A stretch of 64,000 nt of DNA from Alphaproteobacteria bacterium (GCA_016869975.1 VGCZ01000009.1:1-64000); one strand, 5' to 3'. Shown: positions 41,603-50,109, counted from the stretch's first letter. Notes: generated by a model not told the origin, from the letters alone. A program made the numbers and translations.

Positions 41603-41711
41603 ACCAAGCGGGCGGTTGTTCTATAAGTGTCGTGATATCAATGCATTGACGGTGCTTTGCTGCGGACTGTGACTTTGCGGCCACAGCTTCGGTCAAACCG
41701 CCTCCGCCGGG

Positions 41712-41739
41712 TTGCGGGGTACTCATTCTGGTATATAGT
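41712..41739 (+). promoter_or_regulatory. Probable sigma-70-type promoter of the OmpA-like porin gene
   Basis: TTGCGG (41712-41717), a 16-base spacer and TATAGT (41734-41739), which is a good -10 in an otherwise GC-rich background. It would give a leader of about 70 bases ending in AGAGGGGATCCAA before ATG 41814, as expected for a highly expressed outer-membrane protein. Confidence 0.55.
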
Positions 41740-41813
41740 CGGCGCGCAGGGTTGGTGATGCTCCCGTCGGCCAACTTAAAGCCAGTTGTTAGACCTTTAG
41801 AGAGGGGATCCAA

Positions 41814-42737
41814 ATGAAGACGAAGGTCGGGGCTGTGGTGGCTGCGGCTCTTATTGCCGCTCCCCTGGCGGCGCAGGCGCAGAACCTGTCGCCCGGTTTC
41901 TACGTCGGTGTCGAAGGCGGCTTGAATTTCGTCCACAACCTGAACCCGAACATCGCGGGTCAGACGAACAGCCCGCGCGTCGGCTTTATGGTGGGTGGCG
42001 TGGTCGGCTACGATTTCGTCGGCCCCCGCGTCGAGCTCGAGATTCCGTACCGTCGCAACAACGTGGCGACCAACTACGGCCTGACCAACGTCCAGTCGAT
42101 TGCGGCGATGGTCAACGTGCTCTATGACTTCTTCCCGCAGAGCATGATCTCCCCGCACATCGGCGCCGGTGTCGGTATCGCCCGCGTCACGGCTTCGCAG
42201 ACCGAGTTCGCCTATCAGGGCATCGCCGGCCTGAGCGTGGTGCTCGAAGACAGCTTCCGCATTTCGCTGGACTATAAGTTCTTCGGCACCACCAACCCGA
42301 ACTTCGCCGGCGCCAGCTATCGCTACCTGAACCACTCGGCGATGCTGACCCTGGCCTACAAGTTCGGTTCGTCGCCGGTCGCTCCGCCGCCGCCGCCGCC
42401 GGGCCGTGCCAGCAACTACATGGTGTTCTTCGACTTCGATCGCTCGGTGATCACGGCGACCGCCGCGACGACGATCAAGCAGGCCGCGGCTGACGCCAAG
42501 GCTGGCCAGCGCACCCGCATCGGTGTCACCGGCCACGCCGACCGCTCGGGCGCCGACGCCTACAACATGGCGCTGTCGCTGCGCCGCGCCAACGCCGTCA
42601 AGGACCAGCTGGTCCGCGAGGGCATCCCGGCGGCGAACATCACGGTCGTCGGCCGTGGCGAGAGCCAGCCGCTGGTGCAGACCGCCGACGGTGTGCGCGA
42701 GCCGCAGAACCGCCGCGTCGAGATCGTCCTGAACTAA
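41814..42737 (+). CDS. OmpA-family outer-membrane protein (barrel plus peptidoglycan-binding domain)
   Basis: Outer-membrane protein of 307 residues. Signal peptide 1-22 (MKTKVGAVVAAALIAAPLAA, cleavage AQA-Q), an eight-strand OmpA barrel about 23-182 (FYVGVEGGLNFVHN, IAGLSVVLEDSFRISLDYKF), a PPPPPP linker near 192 and a C-terminal OmpA domain (MVFFDFDRSVIT, GHADRSGADAYNMALSLRRA, NRRVEIVLN) with the Asp/Arg that hold diaminopimelate. It anchors the outer membrane to peptidoglycan. It has its own promoter and terminator. Confidence 0.95.
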   Translation: MKTKVGAVVAAALIAAPLAAQAQNLSPGFYVGVEGGLNFVHNLNPNIAGQTNSPRVGFMVGGVVGYDFVGPRVELEIPYRRNNVATNYGLTNVQSIAAMVNVLYDFFPQSMISPHIGAGVGIARVTASQTEFAYQGIAGLSVVLEDSFRISLDYKFFGTTNPNFAGASYRYLNHSAMLTLAYKFGSSPVAPPPPPPGRASNYMVFFDFDRSVITATAATTIKQAAADAKAGQRTRIGVTGHADRSGADAYNMALSLRRANAVKDQLVREGIPAANITVVGRGESQPLVQTADGVREPQNRRVEIVLN

Positions 42738-42762
42738 GGCGTCGGGACCTATCGAGAATCGC

Positions 42763-42793
42763 GAAACAGCCGGCGCTGCCGGCTGTTTCATTT
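42763..42793 (+). terminator. Intrinsic terminator after the OmpA-like gene
   Basis: GAAACAGCCGGC (42763-42774) and GCCGGCTGTTTC (42778-42789) form a perfect 12-base stem with a GCT loop 25 bases after the stop. The following ATTT gives a modest U-tract, partly provided by the TTT in the arm itself. Confidence 0.7.
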
Positions 42794-42900
42794 CCGCCGC
42801 ACATCCCCGGGAATCACGCCAAACAGCGGTGAATTCCATTGGTTTGACGATCGGGGCCGTGCTACACAAATCGAGTTGTTGATTCTTTTGGGGGCTATCC

Positions 42901-43416
42901 ATGAAGAAGCTGATCCTGGCTGCCGCGGCGCTGATGTTCGTCGCCGCTTGCGAAGACACCCCGCCGCCCGCGCCGGCGCCCACCGGCTCCGTGAAGCAGT
43001 ACATGGTGTTCTTCGACTTCGACCGTTCCAACATCACCGCGCAGGCCGCGGCGACCATCAAGCAGGCCGCTGCCGCCGCCAAGATGGGTGCCGGTGGCCG
43101 TTCGGCCAACGACTGCGCCGCCGACGCGCGTCGCCGTGGCATCGTTGGCGAGGCGCTGCGCACCTTCGTCGCCCAGTGCACGGCCAGCGTGACCCGTATC
43201 GCCGTGACCGGCCACACCGACACCTCGGGTGCCCCGGCCTACAACATGGCGCTGTCGCTGCGCCGCGCCAACGCCGTGAAGGACGCGCTGGTCCGCGAGG
43301 GCATCGCGGCCGCCGCGATCGCCGTCACCGGCCGTGGCGAGACCCAGCTGCTCGTGCAGACCGGCGACAACGTCCGCGAGCCGCAGAACCGCCGCGTCGA
43401 GATCGTGCTGCAGTAA
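42901..43416 (+). CDS. OmpA-domain lipoprotein (Pal-like) with an internal Cys-flanked insertion
   Basis: Lipoprotein of 171 residues. Signal and lipobox are MKKLILAAAALMFVAAC, lipidated at Cys17. After a Pro linker comes the OmpA domain (YMVFFDFDRSNIT, GHTDTSGAPAYNMALSLRRA, PQNRRVEIVLQ). Unlike its neighbour it has about 30 extra residues between the first helix and the GHTD strand (GGRSANDCAADARRRGIVGE to AQC), with two Cys that could form a disulfide. Two blocks of DNA are identical to the upstream ompA-like gene. Outer-membrane anchoring is likely. Confidence 0.92.
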   Translation: MKKLILAAAALMFVAACEDTPPPAPAPTGSVKQYMVFFDFDRSNITAQAAATIKQAAAAAKMGAGGRSANDCAADARRRGIVGEALRTFVAQCTASVTRIAVTGHTDTSGAPAYNMALSLRRANAVKDALVREGIAAAAIAVTGRGETQLLVQTGDNVREPQNRRVEIVLQ

Positions 43417-43441
43417 GCGCGTTTCGATCGTGATCTGAGCG

Positions 43442-43471
43442 ACGGCCGGCGCAAGCCGGCCGTTTGCTTTT
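43442..43471 (+). terminator. Intrinsic terminator after the OmpA-domain lipoprotein gene
   Basis: ACGGCCGGC (43442-43450) pairs with GCCGGCCGT (43455-43463) around a GCAA loop, followed by TTGCTTTT on the plus strand. It lies 25 bases after the stop codon. Confidence 0.8.
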
Positions 43472-43502
43472 GAGCCACGGTCGATCAACCTGGCGAAAAG
43501 AA

Positions 43503-43528
43503 AAACGCGGGCCCCTCGGCCCGCGTTT
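43503..43528 (-). terminator. Terminator of the minus-strand lipoprotein gene (likely bidirectional)
   Basis: AAACGCGGGCC (43503-43513) pairs with GGCCCGCGTTT (43518-43528), loop CCTC. Read on the minus strand the stem is followed by TTCTTTT, a good U-tract; on the plus strand only CATTT follows. It separates convergent genes. Confidence 0.8.
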
Positions 43529-43550
43529 CATTTGGTCGGCGCGTCGCGCG

Positions 43551-44081
43551 TCAGCGGCGAATCTGCGGCTGGATGCACGGCTTGGTGCTGTGGTCCGCGG
43601 TGTTGTCGAAGAGTGGCGGCACGGCGGCGAGCTGCGTCGTCGAGGGCGAGAGCGCCCAGCGATACGCCTCGCGCGCGTCGGCGCAGAAGGCCGGATAACT
43701 CGTCGCGCGCGTCCCTGCCTTGTTGGCGATGTCGGTGACGAAGCTGTTGATGTTGATGCCGCGCTTGCGCAGCAGCACGCTGAGCTCGTTGCCGTTGCGG
43801 CCCAGGTCGGACGCGTACTTGGTGGCGAACTGGTTGTACTCCGCCGTCATGTTGCAGGCGCGCGCAGCGTAGGCCAGTTCCTGCTGCAGGATACGGCCGC
43901 GCACGGTCTGCGCCTCGGCCTCGTTGAGGCACTGGCCGCGGCCGGGCGAGGCGGTCGCCGCGCCCATCACCTTGGCATAGGCGGGCGAAGGCGGCGGCGG
44001 CGAAGTGGCGACCTTCTGGGTGCACGCCGCCAACGAGGCGGCGGCCAGCACCACGAGGCCGGGACGGATCCAGACGTTCAT
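43551..44081 (-). CDS. Putative lipoprotein of unknown function
   Basis: Protein of 176 residues. The start MNVWIRPGLVVLAAASLAAC is a lipoprotein signal with lipobox LAAC (Cys20), followed by a Pro-rich linker (SPPPPSPAYAKV). The mature part is helical with several Cys (RGQCLNEAEAQ, AARACNMTAEYNQFA, YPAFCADAREAYRW, HSTKPCIQPQ), four of them likely paired in two disulfides. No known domain is recognised. I chose ATG 44081 because it begins the signal; the frame upstream is out of family. Confidence 0.78.
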   Translation of the reverse strand: MNVWIRPGLVVLAAASLAACTQKVATSPPPPSPAYAKVMGAATASPGRGQCLNEAEAQTVRGRILQQELAYAARACNMTAEYNQFATKYASDLGRNGNELSVLLRKRGININSFVTDIANKAGTRATSYPAFCADAREAYRWALSPSTTQLAAVPPLFDNTADHSTKPCIQPQIRR

Positions 44082-44162
44082 GCGCGATATCCTATCGATT
44101 GTCAGGCTGATGGCAGGCAAGGCGGCGGACGATATCAAAGCGCTTCCGCACCGCCAGTGAGA

Positions 44163-44774
44163 TTACGCCGCACGCCCCAGCGCGGCGCGGACCAGCGGCA
44201 GGCGGTCGTTGCCAAAGTACATATCAGTGCTGTTGATAAAGATCGTCGGGCTGCCGAAGCCGCCGCGCGCGATCAGCTCGTCGGTATTGGCCTTCAGCCG
44301 GTCCTTGCAGGCCTGCTCGCCGATGCGGGCGAAGAAGTCGGCGCGATCCAGGCCGACCCGGGCCAGGATGCTCTCGATCACCCTGTCCTGGGATATGTCG
44401 CGGTCATCGCCCCAGTAGGCCTCGAAGACCGCCGTGGCGTAGGGTATCAGCCGGCCGCGTTCCATCGCGACCAAGGCGCCGCGCATGCACTTGACGCTGT
44501 TCACCGGAAAGACCGAAGGCGGCATCTTGATGCGCAGCCCGTAAAGCCGGGCCCAATCGGCGAGGTCCTTCAGCATGTAGCCCGCCTTGCGCGGGTTGGG
44601 ATTGGCGCGGTTCTGGTAGACCGTGTCGTTGACCGCGTTGAAGACGCCGCCGACCAGGATCGGCTTCCACTCGATGGCGACGCCCAGCTCGGCGGCCATC
44701 GGCTGGACGGCGTGGAAGGCGAGATACGTCCACGGGCTGGAGCAGTCGAAGAAAAACTCTAATCGCGCGGCCAT
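44163..44774 (-). CDS. 2-hydroxychromene-2-carboxylate isomerase/DsbA-fold (GST kappa-like) protein
   Basis: Thioredoxin-fold enzyme with helical insertion, 203 residues. LEFFFDCSSPWTYLAF near 5-20 carries the Ser-Ser-Pro that takes the place of CxxC, and GGFGSPTIFINSTDMYFGND near 175-194 the cis-Pro loop. VNSVKCMRGALVAMERG is in the helical part. It would use glutathione in isomerisation or reduction. ATG 44774 fits the family start; ATG 44789 is five codons longer in frame. Confidence 0.88.
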   Translation of the reverse strand: MAARLEFFFDCSSPWTYLAFHAVQPMAAELGVAIEWKPILVGGVFNAVNDTVYQNRANPNPRKAGYMLKDLADWARLYGLRIKMPPSVFPVNSVKCMRGALVAMERGRLIPYATAVFEAYWGDDRDISQDRVIESILARVGLDRADFFARIGEQACKDRLKANTDELIARGGFGSPTIFINSTDMYFGNDRLPLVRAALGRAA

Positions 44775-44843
44775 GCACAAGCCTGCCATCGCCTCGGGGC
44801 GATGTCGATGTTAGGATTCCCTACACGGTCCGGGAGCGTCCCC

Positions 44844-45278
44844 ATGTTGTCTCGTGCCTTCCTTGTATCGATCTTCGCCCTGCTGGCCCTCGCCGCCTGC
44901 GAGGAGACCGCGCCGGCGCCACCGCCGGCGCAGCCACGCGACGAGCCACCGGTGCACGTCGTGTTCTTCGACAAGGGCGCCGTGAAGATCGGTCCTTGGG
45001 GCCTTTCCATCATCAAGCAGGCAGCGGCCGAGGCGAAGAAGCCCGGCGTCACGGCGGTGGCGGTCGTTGGCCATTCCGACCGGGCCGGCAGCGATAAGGT
45101 CAATCAGGCGTTGTCACAGCGGCGCGCGGCGGCGGTACGCGAGCGCCTGATCCGCGAGGGCGTGCCCGCGAAGCTGGTCACCGCGCGCGGCATGGGCGAG
45201 AGCAAGCCCTTCATGGCGACCGAGGACGGTGTCGGCCAGCCCGAGAACCGGCGCGTCGAGATCACGATATCGCGCTAG
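44844..45278 (+). CDS. OmpA-domain lipoprotein, divergent third copy
   Basis: Lipoprotein of 144 residues. The signal is MLSRAFLVSIFALLALAAC with the lipobox Cys19, then a Pro-rich linker and an OmpA domain (VVGHSDRAGSDKVNQALSQR, ENRRVEITISR). The usual FDFD motif is replaced by FFDKGAVKIG, so the first strand-loop is altered although GHSDRAG and NRRVE are kept. ATG 44844 follows GGGAG. It is convergent with the AidB-like gene with a four-base overlap. Confidence 0.88.
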   Translation: MLSRAFLVSIFALLALAACEETAPAPPPAQPRDEPPVHVVFFDKGAVKIGPWGLSIIKQAAAEAKKPGVTAVAVVGHSDRAGSDKVNQALSQRRAAAVRERLIREGVPAKLVTARGMGESKPFMATEDGVGQPENRRVEITISR

Positions 45279-46939
45279 CCTTTGGCGCCGCCGGCGCCCC
45301 CGGGATCCGCGCGCTCGACGATCGCCCGCGTGTCGATGCCGGCCGGCAACGTGCCGAAGGCGTGGCCGCGATCGCCTGAAACGCGCGAGGCGAGGAAGGC
45401 CTCGGCGACGACACCGGGGGCGTGACGCACAAGCAGCGTCGCCTGCAGCGCCAGGGCCATGGCCTCGACCAGGCGCCGCGCGCGCGCCTCGAGATCGCGC
45501 GTGTCGGCCAGACGGCCGCGCAGCTCGTCGACGAAGGCGTCGAGGCGGTAATCCGCGCCGCGCGCCCGGGCGAGCTCGGCGAAATAGACCTCAAGCGACT
45601 GCGGCGCGCGGCCGAGGGCGCGCAGCAGGTCGAGGCACTGTACGTTGCCCGAGCCTTCCCACACCGAGTTGACCGGCGCGTCGCGGTAGAGGCGCGGCAT
45701 CACGCTCTCCTCGACGAAGCCGTTGCCGCCCAGGCACTCCAGCGCCTCGGCTGCGACGTTGGGCGTGCGCTTGCATAGCCAATACTTGGCGACCGGCGTG
45801 GCGACGCGCGCGAACAGGGACTGGGCCTCGCCGTCCGACTCCTCGTCGAAGGCGCGGGCGACGCGCATGGCGAGCGCCGTCGCCGCTTCGGACTCGACGG
45901 CGAGATCGGCCAGCACATTGGCCATCAGCGGCTGGTCGACCAGCTTGCGGCCGAAGGCAGTGCGCTCGCGGCAATGGTTGACCGCCTGGGCGACGGCGTG
46001 GCGCGTCACCGCCGTCGCACCCAGCGCGCAATCGAGCCGGGTGTGGCGCATCATCTCGATGATGGTCGCTACGCCGCGGCCTTCCTCGCCCAGCAGCCAT
46101 CCGAAGGCGTCGTCGAGCTCGATCTCCGAGGAGGCGTTGGAGCGGTTGCCGAGCTTGTCCTTGAGCCGCTGGATGTGGAGGCCGTTGCGGGTGCCGTCGG
46201 GCCGCCAGCGCGGCACGAGGAAGCACGACAGGCCACCGGGCGCCTGCGCCAACGCGAGGAAGGCGTCGCACATTGGCGCCGAGCAGAACCATTTGTGGCC
46301 CACTAGCCGGTACGCGCCGCCCGGCCCGCCATTATCGAGCGGGGACGCGATCGTCTTGTTGGCGCGCACGTCCGAGCCGCCCTGCTTTTCGGTCATCGCC
46401 ATGCCGATGGTGACGCCGCGCTTCTCGCCCACGGGCCGGGCCGCCGGATCATAGGCGTTGGCCAGCAGGCGCGGCTCCCATTCGGCGGCGATCTCGGGCT
46501 GCGCGCGCAGGGCCGGGACCGAGGCGAAGGTCATGGTCACCGGGCAGGCCGGCCCGTCGTTGGTCTGGTTGAAGGCGATGAAAAGCGCGGCGCGCGCCAC
46601 GTGCCGGCCGCGCCGGGTCTCGGTCCACGGCAGGGAGTGCAGGCCGCTTTCGAGGGCCAGCGCCATCAGCTCATGATAGGCCGGGTGGAACTCGACCTCG
46701 TCGATACGGTTGCCGAAGCGGTCGTGGGTACGCAGAACCGGCCTGTTGCGCTCGGCGAGCTCGGCGGCGCGCACCGTCGCCGCCGCCCCGCAACGGGCCC
46801 CGAAGGCGGCGGCCCGCTCGGCGATCCATCCACCGCCCTCGCGCTCGAGCGCCTCGAGGAGCGCGCGATCGCCCGACACGACATTGTAATCCTCAAGCGG
46901 CCGGGCCTGGTTCTCGGCCCGGGTGCTGATGGCTGCCAT
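45275..46939 (-). CDS. AidB-like acyl-CoA dehydrogenase
   Basis: Flavoprotein of 554 residues, the longer length of the AidB subfamily. Typical segments are HPAYHELMALALESGLHSLP, GMAMTEKQGGSDVRANKTIA, GHKWFCSAPMCDAFLALAQA, RLKDKLGNRSNASSEIELDD and ALECLGGNGFVEESVMPRLY. In E. coli AidB is induced by alkylation and binds DNA; here only the dehydrogenase-type flavin core is evident. It is preceded by GGAGG at ATG 46939. Confidence 0.93.
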   Translation of the reverse strand: MAAISTRAENQARPLEDYNVVSGDRALLEALEREGGGWIAERAAAFGARCGAAATVRAAELAERNRPVLRTHDRFGNRIDEVEFHPAYHELMALALESGLHSLPWTETRRGRHVARAALFIAFNQTNDGPACPVTMTFASVPALRAQPEIAAEWEPRLLANAYDPAARPVGEKRGVTIGMAMTEKQGGSDVRANKTIASPLDNGGPGGAYRLVGHKWFCSAPMCDAFLALAQAPGGLSCFLVPRWRPDGTRNGLHIQRLKDKLGNRSNASSEIELDDAFGWLLGEEGRGVATIIEMMRHTRLDCALGATAVTRHAVAQAVNHCRERTAFGRKLVDQPLMANVLADLAVESEAATALAMRVARAFDEESDGEAQSLFARVATPVAKYWLCKRTPNVAAEALECLGGNGFVEESVMPRLYRDAPVNSVWEGSGNVQCLDLLRALGRAPQSLEVYFAELARARGADYRLDAFVDELRGRLADTRDLEARARRLVEAMALALQATLLVRHAPGVVAEAFLASRVSGDRGHAFGTLPAGIDTRAIVERADPGGAGGAKG

Positions 46940-47039
46940 GACGGCCTCCTTGCCTGTCGCAATCGATAGGCGAATGGATACTCATTTGCTACAGTGCGGG
47001 CCGCGCGGCGCCGGCGGACGGCGTGTTGGGGAGGTGACA

Positions 47040-48041
47040 TTGACCGGCTTTACGATCTTCATCCTCGTCCTCGTTCTGTTCGCCATCCTGCTGCTGTTTC
47101 TCGGCGTCAAGCAGGTACCGCAGGGCTGGAACTATACCGTCGAGCGCTTCGGCCGCTTCACCGCCACGCTGACCCCTGGTCTGCGCTTCCTGGTGCCCTT
47201 CGTCGACAGCATCGGCAAGAAGGTCAACGTCCAGGAATCGGTCCTGGACATTCCCTCACAGCAGGTGATCAGCAAGGACAACGCCATCGTCACGGTGGAC
47301 GCGGTGGCCTTCTACCAGGTGATCGACGCCGCCAAGGCCGCCTACGAGGTGCGCGATCTGGTGCAGGGCATCACCAACCTGGCGCTGACCAACATCCGAA
47401 ACGTCATGGGTAACATGGCGCTGGACGACGTGCTGTCCAAGCGCAACGAGATCAACGACACGCTGCTCTCGGTGATTGATCACGCCACCAACGCCTGGGG
47501 TGTGAAGGTGCTGCGCGTCGAGCTCAAGGACATCGTGCCGCCGCAGGACATGGTGCAGACCATGGCTCGGCAGATGAAGGCCGAGCGCGAGCGTCGCGCG
47601 GTGATCCTCGAAGCCGAGGGCATCCGCCAGGCGCAGATCACGAGGGCCGAGGGCGAGAAGCAGGCGGCGATCCTCTCGGCGGAAGGCCGCCGCGAGGCCG
47701 CCTTCCGCGACGCCGAGGCGCGCGAGCGCGCCGCCGAGGCCGAAGCCAAGGCGACCGAGGTGGTGACCGCGGCGATCGGCGCCGGTGGCTCGCAGGCGAT
47801 CAGCTACTTCCTCGGCCAGAAGTACGTCGATGCGCTGCAGGCCATGGGCGCGTCGAACAACAGCAAGGTGTTCTTCCTGCCGGTCGAAGCGACCGGCATC
47901 ATGGGCACGCTTGGTGGCATCGCCGAGCTGGCCAAGGAAGCCCAAGCGCGCGCTGCGGCGGGTATGACGGCGCTGCCGGCACCGGCCGCGCAGGTCGGCG
48001 GCGCGCCGGCCCGCCCGTCGGGCCCATGGACGCAGCCGTGA
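47040..48041 (+). CDS. SPFH/Band-7 membrane protein (stomatin/QmcA-like)
   Basis: Membrane-anchored oligomer-forming protein of 333 residues. One N-terminal helix (TGFTIFILVLVLFAILLLFL) is followed by the band-7 domain (GLRFLVPFVDSIGKKVNVQE, ISKDNAIVTVDAVAFYQV) and a long Ala/Glu/Arg coiled coil (about 190-250). TTG 47040 is set by GGGGAGG at the right distance; GTG 47034 would cut into the RBS. With the NfeD-like gene 19 bases downstream it forms the usual stomatin-NfeD pair for membrane-domain organisation. Confidence 0.93.
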   Translation: MTGFTIFILVLVLFAILLLFLGVKQVPQGWNYTVERFGRFTATLTPGLRFLVPFVDSIGKKVNVQESVLDIPSQQVISKDNAIVTVDAVAFYQVIDAAKAAYEVRDLVQGITNLALTNIRNVMGNMALDDVLSKRNEINDTLLSVIDHATNAWGVKVLRVELKDIVPPQDMVQTMARQMKAERERRAVILEAEGIRQAQITRAEGEKQAAILSAEGRREAAFRDAEARERAAEAEAKATEVVTAAIGAGGSQAISYFLGQKYVDALQAMGASNNSKVFFLPVEATGIMGTLGGIAELAKEAQARAAAGMTALPAPAAQVGGAPARPSGPWTQP

Positions 48042-48060
48042 TCCGCCAAAGGGGGCCGTA

Positions 48061-48504
48061 ATGTCAGGCTTCGTCATCGAGTATTGGCACTGGTTCGCGC
48101 TCGCGGGTGTGCTGCTGCTGCCCGAGATGATGATGCCGGGTGTCGCGTTCCTGTTCCTGGCGATCGGCGCCTTCGCCACCGGCGTCCTCAAGCTGTTTTG
48201 GTCGACGGCGAGCCTCGATATTCAGCTCGGTTGCTTCGCCGTGGTCAGCATCGCCGCCTTCGCCGGGATGCGCAGCTGGATCCGCCAGATTTTCGCGGTG
48301 CGCGAGGGCGACAAGCTCAACGAGCGCGGCGGTCAGCTGGTCGGCACGACGATCACGCTCTCTGACGCCATCCGCAACGGCCACGGCCGGGTGCGGGTGG
48401 GCGACGGCAGCTGGAACGTCAGCGGCCCCGACATGGCGAGCGGCGCCAAGGTGCGCGTCATCTCGGTCGACGGCGCTACCCTGAAGGTCGAACCGGCGCC
48501 CTAG
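48061..48504 (+). CDS. NfeD-like membrane protein with OB-fold domain
   Basis: Protein of 147 residues. Two or three membrane helices in the first 75 residues (WHWFALAGVLLLPEMMMPGV, LDIQLGCFAVVSIAAFAGM) are followed by a cytosolic or periplasmic OB-fold (GTTITLSDAIRNGHGRVRVG, KVRVISVDGATLKVEPAP). The length is that of short NfeD1b proteins without the protease domain. It lies directly behind the SPFH gene, and family pairs are known to act together. Confidence 0.92.
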   Translation: MSGFVIEYWHWFALAGVLLLPEMMMPGVAFLFLAIGAFATGVLKLFWSTASLDIQLGCFAVVSIAAFAGMRSWIRQIFAVREGDKLNERGGQLVGTTITLSDAIRNGHGRVRVGDGSWNVSGPDMASGAKVRVISVDGATLKVEPAP

Positions 48505-48512
48505 TCTGTTCG

Positions 48513-48998
48513 TCAGTGATGCCGGGCGCGCGGGCTGTCGCGTCGCGCATCCGGTAGGTCGTTGGCGATGAGATAAGCGTCGATTTCCCGGGCGCCCCAC
48601 AGCGCCAGGGGATCGAGCTTCAGCCTGCCATCGACGAGGTCGACGAGCGGCCGGGGATCGCCCGAGCCCGACTGCCGCCGCCCGTCGATCCACGCCTCGA
48701 AGCCGTCGAGGGCGTGCTCGAGCGACGCCGCGGCGCGCACATCGCGCAGGCCCAGCCGTCGGGTGGGCGCGCCACGCATCGGCGCGTCGGGCACGATCAC
48801 GGGTGTATTGCGGTCGATGCCGGCGACGATGTGCAGCAAGACGGCGGCCTCCGGCCCATCGGACACCACCAGCGCGATGCGCTCCCGGTAGGCGCCGCGG
48901 ATCGCCAGCCGCAGGAAGTCCGGCGCCGACGCGGCTCGCGACACTTGGTCAAGCAACCGCAGATCGTCTTGCACCGGGTCGAAAGCGGTGTTGGGCAT
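48513..48998 (-). CDS. Degenerate CysH-like (PAPS reductase fold) protein
   Basis: Protein of 161 residues that follows the CysH/PAPS-reductase pattern but looks stripped down. RERIALVVSDGPEAAVLLHI near 39-58 stands at the PP-loop, RNTPVIVPD matches the beta-alpha after it, and the last third (FEAWIDGRRQSGSGD, DGRLKLDPLALWGAREIDAY, IANDLP) is clearly CysH-like. The long middle and the catalytic C-terminal Cys (ECGxH) are missing and there is no Cys at all, so reductase activity is unlikely. It may be a relic or a repurposed protein. Confidence 0.75.
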   Translation of the reverse strand: MPNTAFDPVQDDLRLLDQVSRAASAPDFLRLAIRGAYRERIALVVSDGPEAAVLLHIVAGIDRNTPVIVPDAPMRGAPTRRLGLRDVRAAASLEHALDGFEAWIDGRRQSGSGDPRPLVDLVDGRLKLDPLALWGAREIDAYLIANDLPDARRDSPRARHH

Positions 48999-49099
48999 GG
49001 CCTCAGATCACCGCGTTCGCGGTCGGGCCACAAACAATCATGTCTAATGACGGTGTAAAATAAGTCTATTAAACACTTTCAGAGTGTTCAATATCCGAG

Positions 49100-50041
49100 T
49101 CACCCGCCGATCAACTCCTTCTTGATCATGCAGTGGATGCCCTTGTTGCCGTCGACCGTCTGGGTGACGTGCAGGTCGGCGGCCAGGCTGCACAGCATGT
49201 AGGCGTCCTCGGCCGAGATGCCGGTCTTGCCGCGGATCAGGCGGATCATGTCTCGCAGGGCTTCCTTGGCGGCGTCGTCGAGGTCGGGATCGAAGCCATG
49301 GGTGATCCAGTGGGTCGGCGTCTCGCCCCTGGGGTTGTTGAGCTTCATGTCCTTGCGCACGGTGAAGCGGAAGGTACCGGTGAGGCAGGTCTCCAGCGCC
49401 GTCAGATTGACCTCGCCGTCGCCCTGCACGCCATGGCCGTCGCCGGTGGAGAACAGCGCGCCCGGGGCGAAGACCGGCAGATAGATGGTGGTGCCGACGC
49501 CCAGCTCCTTGTTGTCGATATTGCCGCCGAAGGCGCGCGGTTCGACCGAGCTGCACTGGCCCCAGGCGGGTGGCGGCGCCACGCCCATGATGCCGAAGAA
49601 CGGCTTGAGCTCGATCTCGGTGCCCCAGGGCATCCGGCAGACGTTGCGGTTGCGCTCGATGGGGATGTGGGTAAGGCGATAGGTCGGGAAGTCCTCCGGC
49701 AGGGTGCCCATCAGCGGCCGCTGGACGTTCCAGCCCCAGTCGACGCGGAACTGGATGTCGACGATATCGACCTGCAGCGCGTCGCCCGGCTCGGCGCCCT
49801 CGACGTAGACCGGGCCAGTGAGGATGTGGCGGCCGATATGCGGCGTGCACTTCTCGTGGATCTCGCGATGCTCGGGCAGCACCGAGAAAGGGGGATCGGG
49901 CAGGATCTCCTTGGCTCCCGAGACGCATTCGATCGTCACCATCTCGCCCGACTTTACGCGCGCCTTGGGCTCGAGCTTGCTGTCGAAATAGCCCCAGTGG
50001 ATGGTCTGCGGCGACGACTTCAGGACGATGGGCGCGGACAT
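49100..50041 (-). CDS. Acetamidase/formamidase family protein
   Basis: Cytosolic amidohydrolase of 313 residues. It opens SAPIVLKSSPQTIHWGYFDS and continues with the metal and active-site segments SGEMVTIECVSGAKEILPD, RHILTGPVYVEGAEPGDALQ, DGHGVQGDGEVNLTALETCL near 223-242 and LRDMIRLIRGKTGISAEDAY. The order and length match the FmdA_AmdA family, which hydrolyses formamide, acetamide and related amides. No urea/amide importer is next to it; the importer at 30-35.7 kb could serve. Confidence 0.93.
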   Translation of the reverse strand: MSAPIVLKSSPQTIHWGYFDSKLEPKARVKSGEMVTIECVSGAKEILPDPPFSVLPEHREIHEKCTPHIGRHILTGPVYVEGAEPGDALQVDIVDIQFRVDWGWNVQRPLMGTLPEDFPTYRLTHIPIERNRNVCRMPWGTEIELKPFFGIMGVAPPPAWGQCSSVEPRAFGGNIDNKELGVGTTIYLPVFAPGALFSTGDGHGVQGDGEVNLTALETCLTGTFRFTVRKDMKLNNPRGETPTHWITHGFDPDLDDAAKEALRDMIRLIRGKTGISAEDAYMLCSLAADLHVTQTVDGNKGIHCMIKKELIGG

Positions 50042-50109
50042 CGAATGATCTCCCGAACGATGGCGCGAGATCCAAGCATGAACCGGGCCGCCGTGGTATA
50101 GCCGCGTCC

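Noticed and set aside
49000-49099. AT-rich gap with AACACT/AGTGTT hairpin after the acetamidase gene
   Set aside because: It may be a weak minus-strand terminator (six-base stem, then TTTAATAGAC), but stem and U-tract are too poor to list as a feature.
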